Below are positions 1-7,914 of a stretch of DNA of 64,000 nucleotides, in pieces. The position numbers and the translations under genes are program-made. The DNA is taken from positions 1-64,000 of the forward strand of contig JBNKRZ010000022.1 of NCBI GenBank assembly GCA_050297015.1, read 5' to 3'. The first letter of the stretch is position 1, and every line of letters starts with the position of its first letter. The DNA comes from JACKJA01 sp050297015. Its GTDB lineage: Bacteria; Pseudomonadota; Alphaproteobacteria; Micavibrionales; Micavibrionaceae. Under the pieces are notes generated by a model. That model did not search any database. It worked only from the letters and a program-made list of their open reading frames with translations, and was not told the origin of the DNA.

Positions 1-139
1 AATGGTGATGCCGGGCGATAACTGTAAAATGGTTGTCGAACTGATCGCGCCGATCGCGATGGACGAAGGTCTGCGCTTTGCTATCCGTGAAGGCGGCCGC
101 ACCGTCGGCGCCGGCGTCGTATCTAAAATTATTGAGTAA
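1..139 (+). CDS. tuf: Elongation factor Tu, C-terminal end (partial)
   Basis: The open frame entering from the left edge encodes about 45 residues that match the last beta-barrel domain of EF-Tu, including the MPGDN stretch, the VELIAPIAM stretch and the terminal GRTVGAGVV segment. EF-Tu delivers aminoacyl-tRNA to the ribosome as a GTP complex. Only the 3' end is inside the window, so start and GTPase domain cannot be seen. Its position directly before rpsJ is the usual str-to-S10 junction, with a 29-base gap to the next gene. Confidence 0.96.
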   Translation, partial: MVMPGDNCKMVVELIAPIAMDEGLRFAIREGGRTVGAGVVSKIIE

Positions 140-168
140 GCGGTAAGCGATAAGAAAAGGTTAAAACA

Positions 169-498
169 ATGGACACACAAAGCATTCGCATTCGACTGAA
201 AGCCTTCGACCACCGGATCTTGGATCAGGCGGTTGATGAAATCGGTAACACGGCCAAGCGTACAGGCGCGGCCTTGCGTGGTCCGGTGCCGCTGCCGACC
301 CGTAAAGAGCGTTTTACGGTTTGTCGTTCACCGCACGTCGATAAAAAGTCGATGGAACAGTTTGAAATGCGCACGCACAAGCGCTTGCTGGACATTGTCG
401 AGCCGACACCGCAAACGATTGATGCGTTGATGAAACTAGATTTGCCGGCCGGGGTTGATGTTGAAATCAAACTGATGGACCGGGCGGCTGCCGCTTAA
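169..498 (+). CDS. rpsJ: 30S ribosomal protein S10
   Basis: This is S10, a small-subunit protein of the 30S head that also serves as NusE in antitermination. The N-terminal SIRIRLKAFDHR stretch, the GPVPLPTR loop and the SPHVDKKSMEQFE region are all present. The length of 109 residues is slightly above the usual 102-105. It starts at ATG 169 after an AAAAGG-type ribosome site and opens the S10 operon just after tuf. There is a 70-base gap to rplC. Confidence 0.98.
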   Translation: MDTQSIRIRLKAFDHRILDQAVDEIGNTAKRTGAALRGPVPLPTRKERFTVCRSPHVDKKSMEQFEMRTHKRLLDIVEPTPQTIDALMKLDLPAGVDVEIKLMDRAAAA

Positions 499-568
499 AC
501 GATTAGGGTTTATATAAACGTCATCCTCTGCGCTTTGGACGCATGATGCCAACAAAAGGAAGAAGAAA

Positions 569-1351
569 ATGAGAACCGGAGTGATTGCACGCAAAGAAGG
601 CATGACACGCATCTTCACAGAAGATGGTCGTCAGGTCGGCGTTACGGTGCTGAAACTGGATAACTGTCAGGTTGTTGCTAACCGCACGGAAGATAAGGAT
701 GGCTATACAGCTGTTCAGTTGGGTGGCGGCGCAGCGAAACTGAACCGTACCTCTAAAGCCAACCGTGGACATTTTGCGAAAGCCAAAGTTGAGCCGAAGA
801 AGAAAATGGCTGAATTCCGCGTTTCTCCGGAAAACCTTGTTGAGGTCGGTGCGGAAATCGGGGCGAATCACTTTGTTCCGGGTCAGTATGTCGATGTTTG
901 CGGTCAGTCCAAAGGTAAGGGCTTTGCCGGGGCGATGAAACGCTGGAATTTTGGTGGTATGCGCGCTACGCACGGTGTGTCTGTTTCTCACCGCGCGCAC
1001 GGATCTACGGGTCAGTGTCAGGAGCCAGGCAAGGTCTTTAAAGGCAAGAAAATGGCTGGGCACATGGGTGATGAGCGTGTCACGACGCAAAATCTGGAAG
1101 TGGTCGCGATCGACGAAGTGGATAATCTAGTTCTGGTCAAAGGGGCAGTCCCCGGCGCGAATCAGGGCTGGGTTCTGATTACGGATGCTGTAAAGCGTGC
1201 TATGCCGGATAATCTGCCGACACCGGCCGGTTTGAAGCAGGATAATTCCCCGGCGGCTGAAGAGCTGAAGGCGGAAGATGCTCCGGCTGAGGAAGCCAAG
1301 GTAGAGGATGCAGCACCGGAAGCGGATGCTGAAACGAAAAACGAAGAATAA
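569..1351 (+). CDS. rplC: 50S ribosomal protein L3 with acidic C-terminal tail
   Basis: L3 binds near the 3' end of 23S rRNA and helps organise the peptidyl transferase region. The family core is clear: the start MRTGVIARKEGMTRIF, and the GMRATHGVSVSHRAHGSTGQ loop that holds the glutamine methylated by PrmB in other bacteria. The core ends near residue 215. The remaining 45 residues are rich in Ala, Glu and Asp, which makes the protein 260 residues against a usual 205-225. The start ATG at 569 follows a GGAAGAAGAA ribosome site. It is second in the S10 operon. Confidence 0.97.
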   Translation: MRTGVIARKEGMTRIFTEDGRQVGVTVLKLDNCQVVANRTEDKDGYTAVQLGGGAAKLNRTSKANRGHFAKAKVEPKKKMAEFRVSPENLVEVGAEIGANHFVPGQYVDVCGQSKGKGFAGAMKRWNFGGMRATHGVSVSHRAHGSTGQCQEPGKVFKGKKMAGHMGDERVTTQNLEVVAIDEVDNLVLVKGAVPGANQGWVLITDAVKRAMPDNLPTPAGLKQDNSPAAEELKAEDAPAEEAKVEDAAPEADAETKNEE

Positions 1352-1378
1352 CTTTAAAACGAAGAAGGACTTGAGGCC

Positions 1379-2002
1379 ATGAAAGTCGCAGTCAAAAATT
1401 TGGAAAACAAAGCCGCCGGTGAGATTACGCTGGATGATGCGGTATTTGGCGTGGATGTAAAAGCTGACGTTATTCACCGTATGGTGAACTGGCAGCGTAA
1501 CAAAGCGCGCAGCGGTTGCCACAAAACCAAGCAACGCAGTGAAATCTCCGGTACGGGGAAAAAGCCGTGGAGCCAAAAAGGAACGGGCCGCGCACGGGCC
1601 GGTGACTTGAAGCGGACGCAAGACCGCGGCGGGGCAACGGTGTTCGGGCCGGTTGTACGCTCTCACGCAACGAGCTTGCCGAAGAAAGTCCGGGCATTGG
1701 CTTTGAAAATGGCGCTGTCTAGCAAGGCTGCTAGCGGTAAGCTGATTATTCTGGATGAGGCGAAAGCTAAAACGCACAAAACGAAACCGATGGCCGAAGC
1801 GATGGCGAAATTTGAAATTACGTCCGCTGTGATTATTGGTGGAAAAGAAATTGATGCGAATTTCGCACGCGCAACGAATAACTTGCCGCGGATTGATGTT
1901 CTGCCGTCACAAGGCGCTAATGTTTACGACATCATTCGTCGTGACACACTGGTTTTGACGAAAGACGCTGTGAACGATCTGACGGAACGTTTGAAAGGTT
2001 AA
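1379..2002 (+). CDS. rplD: 50S ribosomal protein L4
   Basis: L4 lines the polypeptide exit tunnel and, in enterobacteria, represses its own operon. The long internal loop with KQRSEISGTGKKPWSQKGTG and the following GRARAGD stretch is the tunnel-lining signature. The length of 207 residues is normal. It starts at ATG 1379 after GAAGGACTTGAGG and lies 27 bases after rplC and 16 bases before rplW. No S10-type leader can be judged here because the operon start abuts tuf. Confidence 0.98.
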   Translation: MKVAVKNLENKAAGEITLDDAVFGVDVKADVIHRMVNWQRNKARSGCHKTKQRSEISGTGKKPWSQKGTGRARAGDLKRTQDRGGATVFGPVVRSHATSLPKKVRALALKMALSSKAASGKLIILDEAKAKTHKTKPMAEAMAKFEITSAVIIGGKEIDANFARATNNLPRIDVLPSQGANVYDIIRRDTLVLTKDAVNDLTERLKG

Positions 2003-2018
2003 TTGAGGTACAGGAACA

Positions 2019-2333
2019 ATGGCAAAAGCAAAGAAAACAGATGCGCAGGAATGGATGTACGATATTATCCGCAATCCTGTTGTAACCGAAAAATCAACGA
2101 TGGGTTCTGCCCATGGTCAAGTTACCTTTCATGTGCCGCTGAGCGCGACGAAGCCGCAAGTCAAGCAAGCTGTGGAAACGCTGTTTGGTGTGAAGGTTAA
2201 AGGTGTAAACACAACGATCCTGAAAGGGAAAACCAAGCGCTTTAAAGGTATTATGGGCCGTCGCAGCGATGCGAAAAAAGCGATTGTGACTCTGGAAGAC
2301 GGGCAAACCATTGATGTGGGAACCGGGATCTAG
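2019..2333 (+). CDS. rplW: 50S ribosomal protein L23
   Basis: L23 sits at the tunnel exit and is the docking site for trigger factor and the signal recognition particle. The family features are IIRNPVVTEKSTM near the N-terminus and the VKVKGVNTTILKGKTKRFKG core. The length of 104 residues includes about ten extra N-terminal residues, MAKAKKTDAQ, before the usual start of the fold. ATG 2019 follows a GAGGTACAGGAAC ribosome site. A 59-base gap separates it from rplB. Confidence 0.97.
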   Translation: MAKAKKTDAQEWMYDIIRNPVVTEKSTMGSAHGQVTFHVPLSATKPQVKQAVETLFGVKVKGVNTTILKGKTKRFKGIMGRRSDAKKAIVTLEDGQTIDVGTGI

Positions 2334-2392
2334 AGAAATTTGGTTATATGGTGATCCGCCGATAACGGACGATAAAGAAGGAAGTAAGAAAA

Positions 2393-3223
2393 ATGGCTTT
2401 GAAAAAACATAATCCGACAACACCGGGCCAGCGCCAACTGGTAACGATTGACCGCAGCGAGCTGTGGAAAGGCGCTCCGGAAAAGACGTTGACCGAAGGT
2501 TTGAAAAAAACCGGGGGCCGGAATAACAAGGGGCGCGTGACAGCTCGTCACATCGGGGGTGGCCACAAACGCCGCTATCGTTTGATCGACTGGAAACGCC
2601 GTAAATGGGATATGGCGGCAACTGTTGAGCGGATTGAATACGATCCGAACCGGACGGCCTTCATCGCTTTGGTGCAGTACGAAGATGGTGAGAAGGCTTA
2701 CATCATCGCGCCGCAACGTTTGGCCGTCGGTGATAAAATCATCGCCGGTGAGAAAACCGACGTGAAGCCGGGTAACGCGATGCTTTTGAAAAATATGCCG
2801 GTTGGTACGATCATCCACAATGTGGAGATGAAGCCGGGCAAAGGCGCACAAATGTGCCGTGCCGCTGGTGCTTATGCTCAGTTGGTTGGACGGGATCAGG
2901 GCTATGCTCAGATTAAACTGACCTCTGGTGAGTTACGGATCGTCCGTCAGGAATGCATGGCTACGGTGGGCGCCGTATCCAACCCGGATCACATGAACAC
3001 CAACATGGGTAAAGCTGGTCGTAACCGCTGGAAAGGCCGCCGTCCGAGTGTCCGTGGGGTTGTTATGAACCCGGTCGATCACCCGCATGGTGGTGGTGAA
3101 GGTAAAACCTCCGGTGGTCGTAACCCGGTTACACCTTGGGGTAAACCGACCAAAGGTTATAAAACACGTAGTAATAAAGCGACAGATAAGTATATTATCC
3201 GTCGTCGTAAAACGAAGAAATAA
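2393..3223 (+). CDS. rplB: 50S ribosomal protein L2
   Basis: L2 is required for subunit association and peptidyl transferase activity. The sequence has the N-terminal NPTTPGQRQLVTIDRSELW stretch, the NNKGRVTARHIGGGHKRRYR motif, and the C-terminal VVMNPVDHPHGGGEGK loop with the conserved histidine near the catalytic centre. Its 276 residues match the family length. ATG 2393 follows GAAGGAAGTAAG. The spacing to rpsS is 19 bases. Confidence 0.98.
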   Translation: MALKKHNPTTPGQRQLVTIDRSELWKGAPEKTLTEGLKKTGGRNNKGRVTARHIGGGHKRRYRLIDWKRRKWDMAATVERIEYDPNRTAFIALVQYEDGEKAYIIAPQRLAVGDKIIAGEKTDVKPGNAMLLKNMPVGTIIHNVEMKPGKGAQMCRAAGAYAQLVGRDQGYAQIKLTSGELRIVRQECMATVGAVSNPDHMNTNMGKAGRNRWKGRRPSVRGVVMNPVDHPHGGGEGKTSGGRNPVTPWGKPTKGYKTRSNKATDKYIIRRRKTKK

Positions 3224-3242
3224 TTTAAGGAGTGAATGAACC

Positions 3243-3512
3243 ATGGCTCGTTCAGTATGGAAAGGACCGTTTGTTGATCGTCACCTTTTGAAAAAGGTTG
3301 AAGATCACTTGTCAGGGAAAACCAGAGGGGTTGTACAAACCTGGTCCCGCCGTTCGACAATTTTGCCGAACATGGTCGGGATTACCTTTGGCGTTCATAA
3401 CGGGAAGAAATTCATTCCTGTTTTGGTAAGCGACCAAATGATTGGTCACAAATTGGGTGAATTTGCACCGACTCGCAATTACCGCGGTCATGGTGCGGAC
3501 AAGAAAAAGTAA
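3243..3512 (+). CDS. rpsS: 30S ribosomal protein S19
   Basis: S19 forms the 30S head complex with S13 and contacts the A-site finger. The start MARSVWKGPFVDRHLLKK, the SRRSTILPNMVG segment and the GHKLGEFAPTRNYRGH C-terminal motif are all present. The length of 89 residues is typical. The start codon at 3243 follows TTTAAGGAGTG. It is packed tightly between rplB and rplV in the S10 operon. Confidence 0.98.
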   Translation: MARSVWKGPFVDRHLLKKVEDHLSGKTRGVVQTWSRRSTILPNMVGITFGVHNGKKFIPVLVSDQMIGHKLGEFAPTRNYRGHGADKKK

Positions 3513-3526
3513 GAAGGAATTAAACT

Positions 3527-3901
3527 ATGGGACAGGCTGCAAACGAAAGACGCGTTGCCGATAACGAAGCCCGGGCTATGGCGAAATATGTTCGCACCAG
3601 CCCGCAAAAGCTGAACCTGGTGGCTCAAACCATCCGGGGGAAGAAGGCTGAACGCGCTCTGATTGATCTGGAATTTTCGCCCAAACGTGTGGCGCAGGAC
3701 GTTCGCAAAGTCTTGCAGGCTGCCGTGGCGAATGCCGAAAACAACCATAATCTGGATGTGGACCGCCTCTACGTCGCGGAAGCTCATGTCGGGAAAAGCG
3801 TGATGATGCGCCGTTTCCGTGCCCGTGCCCGTGGCCGTGCCGCCCGGATTGAAAAACAGTTTAGCCGCTTGACCGTTGTGGTCCGCGAACGCGAAGAATA
3901 A
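3527..3901 (+). CDS. rplV: 50S ribosomal protein L22
   Basis: L22 reaches into the exit tunnel, and its beta-hairpin contributes to the constriction site. The YVRTSPQKLNLVAQTIRGK start of the fold and the RRFRARARGRAARI hairpin tip are recognisable. The N-terminus has about 18 extra residues (MGQAANERRVADNEARAM) before the usual start. The total length is 124 residues. ATG 3527 follows AGAAGGAATTAA. The stop is 15 bases before rpsC. Confidence 0.97.
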   Translation: MGQAANERRVADNEARAMAKYVRTSPQKLNLVAQTIRGKKAERALIDLEFSPKRVAQDVRKVLQAAVANAENNHNLDVDRLYVAEAHVGKSVMMRRFRARARGRAARIEKQFSRLTVVVREREE

Positions 3902-3916
3902 GGAGCGAGAAAAGAG

Positions 3917-4606
3917 ATGGGACAAAAAGTTAACCCGATTGGATTGCGCGTTGGAATTAACCGGACATGGGATTCCCGCTGGTTTGCGGATCGCGGCTAT
4001 GCTGACAAGCTGGTTGCTGATTTGAAGCTGCGTGAATACGTGAAGGACCGCCTGAAAGCGGCCGGGATTTCCAAAGTGATTATCGAGCGCGCTGCGCAAA
4101 ACACCAAGGTCACCGTTTACACGGCACGGCCGGGTGTGATTATCGGGAAAAAAGGAGCCGACATCGAAAAACTGCGCCGCGAGCTGTCCAAGCGCGCTGG
4201 TGGCGATGTGGCTCTGAACATCATCGAAATTCGCAAACCTGAAATTGATGCCCAGCTGGCCGCCGAAGGCGTTTGTCAACAGCTGGAGCGCCGGGTATCT
4301 TTCCGTCGCGCGATGAAGCGTGCCGTTCAATCGGCTTTGCGGATGGGCGCACAAGGTATTCGTATTAATGTATCCGGCCGTTTGGGCGGGGCTGATATTG
4401 CCCGGACCGAATGGTACCGCGAAGGCCGCGTGCCTTTGCACACGCTGCGTGCCGATCTGGACTACGGCTTTGCCGAAGCGCTGACGACCTATGGGATTAT
4501 CGGTGTGAAAGTATGGCTGTACAAAGGCGACATCATGGAACATGATCCCATGGCTCGTGATAAGCGTCAGGCGGATACGCATGGTGGCGCACAGCGCAAC
4601 AACTAG
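3917..4606 (+). CDS. rpsC: 30S ribosomal protein S3
   Basis: S3 forms part of the mRNA entry channel and has helicase-like activity with S4 and S5. The start MGQKVNPIGLRVGINRTWDS, the KH-domain GVIIGKKGADIEKL motif and the C-terminal GRLGGADIARTEWYREGRVP stretch are clear. It is 229 residues long. The gene follows rplV by 15 bases after an AAGGAGCGAG ribosome site. Unusually, 197 bases rather than a few separate it from rplP. Confidence 0.98.
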   Translation: MGQKVNPIGLRVGINRTWDSRWFADRGYADKLVADLKLREYVKDRLKAAGISKVIIERAAQNTKVTVYTARPGVIIGKKGADIEKLRRELSKRAGGDVALNIIEIRKPEIDAQLAAEGVCQQLERRVSFRRAMKRAVQSALRMGAQGIRINVSGRLGGADIARTEWYREGRVPLHTLRADLDYGFAEALTTYGIIGVKVWLYKGDIMEHDPMARDKRQADTHGGAQRNN

Positions 4607-4686
4607 GACAAAAAAGTTCTGGTATTTGCTTCAAAAGTAGGTTATGGTGCGCGCCGTAATTTAGTGGAAGCACATAAAAACAACCC

Positions 4687-4738
4687 CATATGGGAACTCC
4701 GGCCAAAGGCCGAAAGCCCATGTGTACGGTCTTTTTTT
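4687..4738 (+). terminator. Hairpin with T-run between rpsC and rplP
   Basis: The 197-base gap inside the S10 operon holds a two-tier hairpin. The outer arms are CATATGGG at 4687-4694 and CCCATGTG at 4717-4724. The inner arms are CGGCC at 4700-4704 and GGCCG at 4708-4712, around an AAA loop. Seven Ts follow at 4732-4738, seven bases beyond the outer stem. This resembles an attenuator or a partly effective intrinsic terminator. Function is inferred from structure only. The sequence upstream (4607-4686) shows no frame that I can support. Confidence 0.4.
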
Positions 4739-4803
4739 GTAGGTAGTCTCCGCCGGATCGGGGACAGGGTATTTGAGATTTTAAAAGAGGCGAGCGAGAT
4801 AAA

Positions 4804-5217
4804 ATGCTGCAACCGAAGAAAATGAAATTTAGAAAACAGCACAAAGGCCGCATTCATGGTAATGCCAAGGGCGGCACGACGCTGACGTTTGGGGCTTATG
4901 GTTTGAAGGCTTTGCAGCCGGAGCGAATTACCGCTCGTCAGATCGAAGCTGCCCGCCGGACGATTACCCGTCACATCAAACGTCAGGGTAAGGTCTGGAT
5001 CCGTATTTTCCCGGATGTGCCGGTTTCCAAAAAACCTTTGGAAGTGCGTCAGGGTAAAGGGAAGGGTTCCGTTGAATACTGGGCAGCGCGCGTGAAGCCG
5101 GGCCGTATTATGTTTGAGATGGACGGTGTGCCGCAAGAATTGGCGCGTGAAGCTTTGGCTCTGGCCGCAGCGAAGTTGCCGATTAAAACGAAATTCGTTA
5201 CCCGCGTGGGTGAATAA
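4804..5217 (+). CDS. rplP: 50S ribosomal protein L16
   Basis: L16 organises tRNA contacts at the A site of the large subunit. The N-terminal MLQPKKMKFRKQHKGR stretch, the FGAYGLKALQPERITARQIEAAR region and the C-terminal KLPIKTKFV motif are family hallmarks. Its 137 residues are typical. ATG 4804 follows an AAAGAGGCGAGCGAG stretch with rather long spacing. It comes after a hairpin-containing gap and precedes rpmC by 21 bases. Confidence 0.98.
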   Translation: MLQPKKMKFRKQHKGRIHGNAKGGTTLTFGAYGLKALQPERITARQIEAARRTITRHIKRQGKVWIRIFPDVPVSKKPLEVRQGKGKGSVEYWAARVKPGRIMFEMDGVPQELAREALALAAAKLPIKTKFVTRVGE

Positions 5218-5238
5218 GAACAAGCTCTCGGAGTAAAA

Positions 5239-5439
5239 ATGATGAAAGCAGAAGAGTTAAAAACAAAAACGGTTGATGAGCTGGGTAAGCTCTTGATGGA
5301 CCTGAAGAAGAAGCAGTTTAACTTACGTTTCCAGCGCTCTCAGGGGCAAATGGAGAATACGTCTGAAATCCGTAAGATGCGCCGCACGGTTGCCCGGATT
5401 AAGACTTTTATGAATCAGAAAGCCGATAAAGCAGCTTAA
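5239..5439 (+). CDS. rpmC: 50S ribosomal protein L29
   Basis: L29 is a small two-helix protein at the exit of the polypeptide tunnel. The LRFQRSQGQMENTSEIRKMR region is the family core, preceded by the usual N-terminal helix (ELKTKTVDELGKLL). It is 66 residues long. Two adjacent ATG codons at 5239 and 5242 could both serve as start. The ribosome site CTCGGAGTAA fits the first with short spacing and the second a little better. It lies 18 bases before rpsQ. Confidence 0.96.
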   Translation: MMKAEELKTKTVDELGKLLMDLKKKQFNLRFQRSQGQMENTSEIRKMRRTVARIKTFMNQKADKAA

Positions 5440-5457
5440 AGAAGAAGGATAGAGATC

Positions 5458-5871
5458 ATGCCTAAGCGCATACTGGAAGGTAATGTTGTAAGCGACAAAA
5501 TGGACAAGACCGTTACGGTTTTGGTTGAGCGTCGTTTTATGCACCCGGTTTACAAAAAATACGTGAAGCGCACGGACAAGTATGCTGCCCACGATGAAAG
5601 CAATGCGATTGCTGTTGGCGCCCGTGTTCAGATCGAAGAGTGCCGTCCGATTTCCAAACGTAAGACGTGGCGCGTAATTACGGCTGATGGTGCGGCTGTT
5701 GCTTCGGCTCCTAAAGAAGAAAAAGCGGCGGCTCCGAAGAAGGAAGAGGCTAAAAAGGCTCCGGCCAAGAAAGCGGCCGCCAAAAAAGATACTGCGAAAA
5801 AAGCTCCGGCGAAAAAGCCAGCGGCAAAAACCGCAGCAAAGAAAACCACATCCAAAAAGAAGGATGACTAA
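5458..5871 (+). CDS. rpsQ: 30S ribosomal protein S17 with Lys/Ala-rich tail
   Basis: S17 is a primary 16S rRNA binder of OB fold. The core MPKRILEGNVVSDKMDKTVTV, the RRFMHPVYKKYVKR stretch and VQIEECRPISKRKTWRV cover residues 1-78 and match the normal protein. Residues 79-137 form an added tail made almost only of Lys, Ala, Pro and Glu, similar to histone H1 tails and to the N-terminal tail of L30 in this same cluster. Usual S17 length is 80-90. The stop is three bases before rplN. Confidence 0.95.
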   Translation: MPKRILEGNVVSDKMDKTVTVLVERRFMHPVYKKYVKRTDKYAAHDESNAIAVGARVQIEECRPISKRKTWRVITADGAAVASAPKEEKAAAPKKEEAKKAPAKKAAAKKDTAKKAPAKKPAAKTAAKKTTSKKKDD

Positions 5872-5874
5872 ACC

Positions 5875-6243
5875 ATGATACAGATGCAAACCGTAATGGA
5901 TGTCGCTGATAATAGCGGGGCGAAAAAAGTCCAGTGCATTAAAGTTCTGGGTGGTTCTCACCGCCGGACGGCAAATGTTGGTGACATTGTGAAAGTATCC
6001 GTGAAGGAAGCTATTCCCCGCGGTCGTGTGAAAAAGGGCGACGTGATGGATGCCGTAATCGTGCGTACCCGTTTCGGCGTACACCGTAAAAACGGCGAAG
6101 TGATTCGTTTTGATGGGAATGCGGCGGTTTTGGTTAACAAAAACAAAGAGCCGGTCGGTACCCGTATCTTTGGCCCGGTTCTGCGTGAGCTGCGTGGTCT
6201 GGGATTCATGCGGATTATTTCCTTGGCTCCGGAGGTGCTGTAA
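5875..6243 (+). CDS. rplN: 50S ribosomal protein L14
   Basis: L14 sits at the subunit interface and contacts 16S rRNA. The start MIQMQTVMDVADNSGAKKVQ, the VKEAIPRGRVKKGDV motif and the RIFGPVLRELR C-terminal segment identify it. The length of 122 residues is exactly the family norm. ATG 5875 lies only three bases after the rpsQ stop, so translation is likely coupled. The 3' end carries a GGAGG that can serve rplX. Confidence 0.98.
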   Translation: MIQMQTVMDVADNSGAKKVQCIKVLGGSHRRTANVGDIVKVSVKEAIPRGRVKKGDVMDAVIVRTRFGVHRKNGEVIRFDGNAAVLVNKNKEPVGTRIFGPVLRELRGLGFMRIISLAPEVL

Positions 6244-6245
6244 TT

Positions 6246-6569
6246 ATGACGCAGGTAAAAATGAAAGTGAAAAAGGGTGACCAGGTTGTGGTCCTGACCG
6301 GAAAAGATAAAGGCGCGAAAGGTGAAATTTTGCGCGTTATTCCGGCTGAATCCCGCGTGATTGTGCAGGGGATCAATATGGTCACCAAACACAAAAAACC
6401 GACTCAGTTTAGTGCTGGCGGTATTGAAAAAATTGAGAAGTCGATTCACGTTTCTAACGTGGCTTTGGCTGATCCGAAAAGCGGCGAAGCAACCCGTGTG
6501 GGCTATAAGGTCCTCAAAGGTGGGAAAAAGGTTCGCGTGGCTCGGAAATCCGGTGAAACGATCGAGTAA
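6246..6569 (+). CDS. rplX: 50S ribosomal protein L24
   Basis: L24 starts large-subunit assembly by binding the 5' domain of 23S rRNA. The KOW motif KGDQVVVLTGKDKGAKGEIL lies near residues 10-30, followed by VQGINMVTKHKKPTQ. The length of 107 residues is typical. The start codon at 6246 is two bases after the rplN stop, with its ribosome site GGAGGTG inside rplN, which implies translational coupling. Confidence 0.98.
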   Translation: MTQVKMKVKKGDQVVVLTGKDKGAKGEILRVIPAESRVIVQGINMVTKHKKPTQFSAGGIEKIEKSIHVSNVALADPKSGEATRVGYKVLKGGKKVRVARKSGETIE

Positions 6570-6584
6570 GAAGGTATATGAACC

Positions 6585-7127
6585 ATGGCACCGCGTTTTA
6601 AAGAACGATACGAAAATGAAATCGCACCGGCTTTGGATAAAAAGTTCGGTTATAAAAACAAGCATCAGCGCCCGAAGCTGGACAAAATCGTCATCAACAT
6701 GGGGGTTGGCGAAGCGTCTCAGAACAAAGGTCTGATGGAAGGGGCTATCAATGATCTGACTTTGATTGCCGGTCAGAAGCCTGTTGTAACGAAAGCGCGT
6801 AAATCCAATGCGTCCTTCAAAATTCGTGAAGGAATGGCGATTGGTTGTAAAGTTACGCTGCGCCGCGACCAGATGTACGAATTCCTCGACCGTTTGGTGA
6901 CGATTGCTTTGCCGCGTGTGCGTGACTTCCGCGGGATTAACGGCAAGAGCTTCGATGGCCGTGGCAACTACGCCATGGGTATTGATGAGCACATCATCTT
7001 CCCGGAAATCGAATACGACAAAGTCGACAAGATTCGCGGGATGGACATCATTATTTGTACGACGGCCAGCAATGACGATGAGGCGAAAGAATTGCTTCGC
7101 GGCTTTGACATGCCGTTCAAGAATTAA
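6585..7127 (+). CDS. rplE: 50S ribosomal protein L5
   Basis: L5 binds 5S rRNA and contacts P-site tRNA. The motifs RPKLDKIVINMGVGEAS, GQKPVVTKARKSNASFKIR and DFRGINGKSFDGRGNYAMG are diagnostic. It is 180 residues long. ATG 6585 follows an AGAAGGTATATG site, 15 bases after rplX. It precedes rpsN by 28 bases as in other spc operons. Confidence 0.98.
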   Translation: MAPRFKERYENEIAPALDKKFGYKNKHQRPKLDKIVINMGVGEASQNKGLMEGAINDLTLIAGQKPVVTKARKSNASFKIREGMAIGCKVTLRRDQMYEFLDRLVTIALPRVRDFRGINGKSFDGRGNYAMGIDEHIIFPEIEYDKVDKIRGMDIIICTTASNDDEAKELLRGFDMPFKN

Positions 7128-7155
7128 TCAACGACTTTGGATTGGAGAAATTTAA

Positions 7156-7461
7156 ATGGCTAAAGTCAGTGCAGTACAAAGAGACTTAAAGCGCCGCCGT
7201 TTGGCTAAAAAGCTGGCCGGGAAGCGCGCGAAATTAAAGGCGATGATTAAAGATCAAAGCCTGTCGCCGGAGGAGCGTTTTCAGGCTGTTCTGAAATTGG
7301 CAGAAATGCCGCGCAACTCTGCCGAAAACCGGATGCGTAACCGTTGTGCTTTGACGGGGCGTCCACGTGGTTATCACCGGAAATTTGCGATTTCCCGTGT
7401 GTCGTTGAGAGAATTAGGTTCACGTGGGGAATTGCCCGGCGTGACGAAATCAAGTTGGTAA
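7156..7461 (+). CDS. rpsN: 30S ribosomal protein S14 (zinc-free long form)
   Basis: S14 belongs to the 30S head. This is the long type of 101 residues. It lacks the CxxC pairs of the zinc form, having instead NRMRNRCALTGRPRGYHRKF and the C-terminal SRVSLRELGSRGELPGVTKSSW. ATG 7156 follows TTGGAGAAATTTAA. The gene sits between rplE and rpsH as expected for alphaproteobacteria. Confidence 0.98.
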   Translation: MAKVSAVQRDLKRRRLAKKLAGKRAKLKAMIKDQSLSPEERFQAVLKLAEMPRNSAENRMRNRCALTGRPRGYHRKFAISRVSLRELGSRGELPGVTKSSW

Positions 7462-7479
7462 GAAGGAGGATATCGCAGG

Positions 7480-7878
7480 ATGTCTATGAGTGATCCCCTC
7501 GGTGATATGCTGGCCCGTATTCGTAACGGCCAACATGCCAGTAAAAGTGTTATAACCTGCCCGGCATCAAAACTGAAAGCCAGTGTGCTTGACGTTCTGG
7601 CGAAGGAAGGGTTTATCCGCGGCTACAAAGTTGCTGAACAAGACAACAACAAAAAAGAGCTGCAGATTGAGCTGAAATATGACGAAGGCCAGCCGGTTAT
7701 TCGTGAGCTTAAGCGTGTGTCCAAACCGGGACGCCGGGTCTATCGGAGCGTTGGTGAAATGCCGCGTTACCTGAACGGTCTTGGTGTGACGATCGTCTCA
7801 ACGCCGCGTGGCGTTCTGGCCGATCATGAAGCCCGTGTACACAATGTTGGTGGTGAAGTTTTATGCCAGGTCTTCTAA
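7480..7878 (+). CDS. rpsH: 30S ribosomal protein S8
   Basis: S8 is a primary 16S rRNA binder and, in enterobacteria, the spc operon repressor. The N-terminal SDPLGDMLARIRNGQ stretch and the C-terminal GLGVTIVSTPRGVLADHEAR segment are characteristic. It is 132 residues long. ATG 7480 follows a strong AAGAAGGAGGATATC ribosome site; a second ATG two codons later is an alternative. The next gene starts 36 bases on. Confidence 0.98.
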   Translation: MSMSDPLGDMLARIRNGQHASKSVITCPASKLKASVLDVLAKEGFIRGYKVAEQDNNKKELQIELKYDEGQPVIRELKRVSKPGRRVYRSVGEMPRYLNGLGVTIVSTPRGVLADHEARVHNVGGEVLCQVF

Positions 7879-7914
7879 AGACCCGGTAAAGGTAAGGATT
7901 GAAAGGACAAAACA

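Noticed and set aside
521..1090. Long frames antisense to ribosomal genes (also 3488-4582, 5958-6992, 13386-14636)
   Set aside because: They lie entirely over highly conserved genes on the other strand and have no independent signals.
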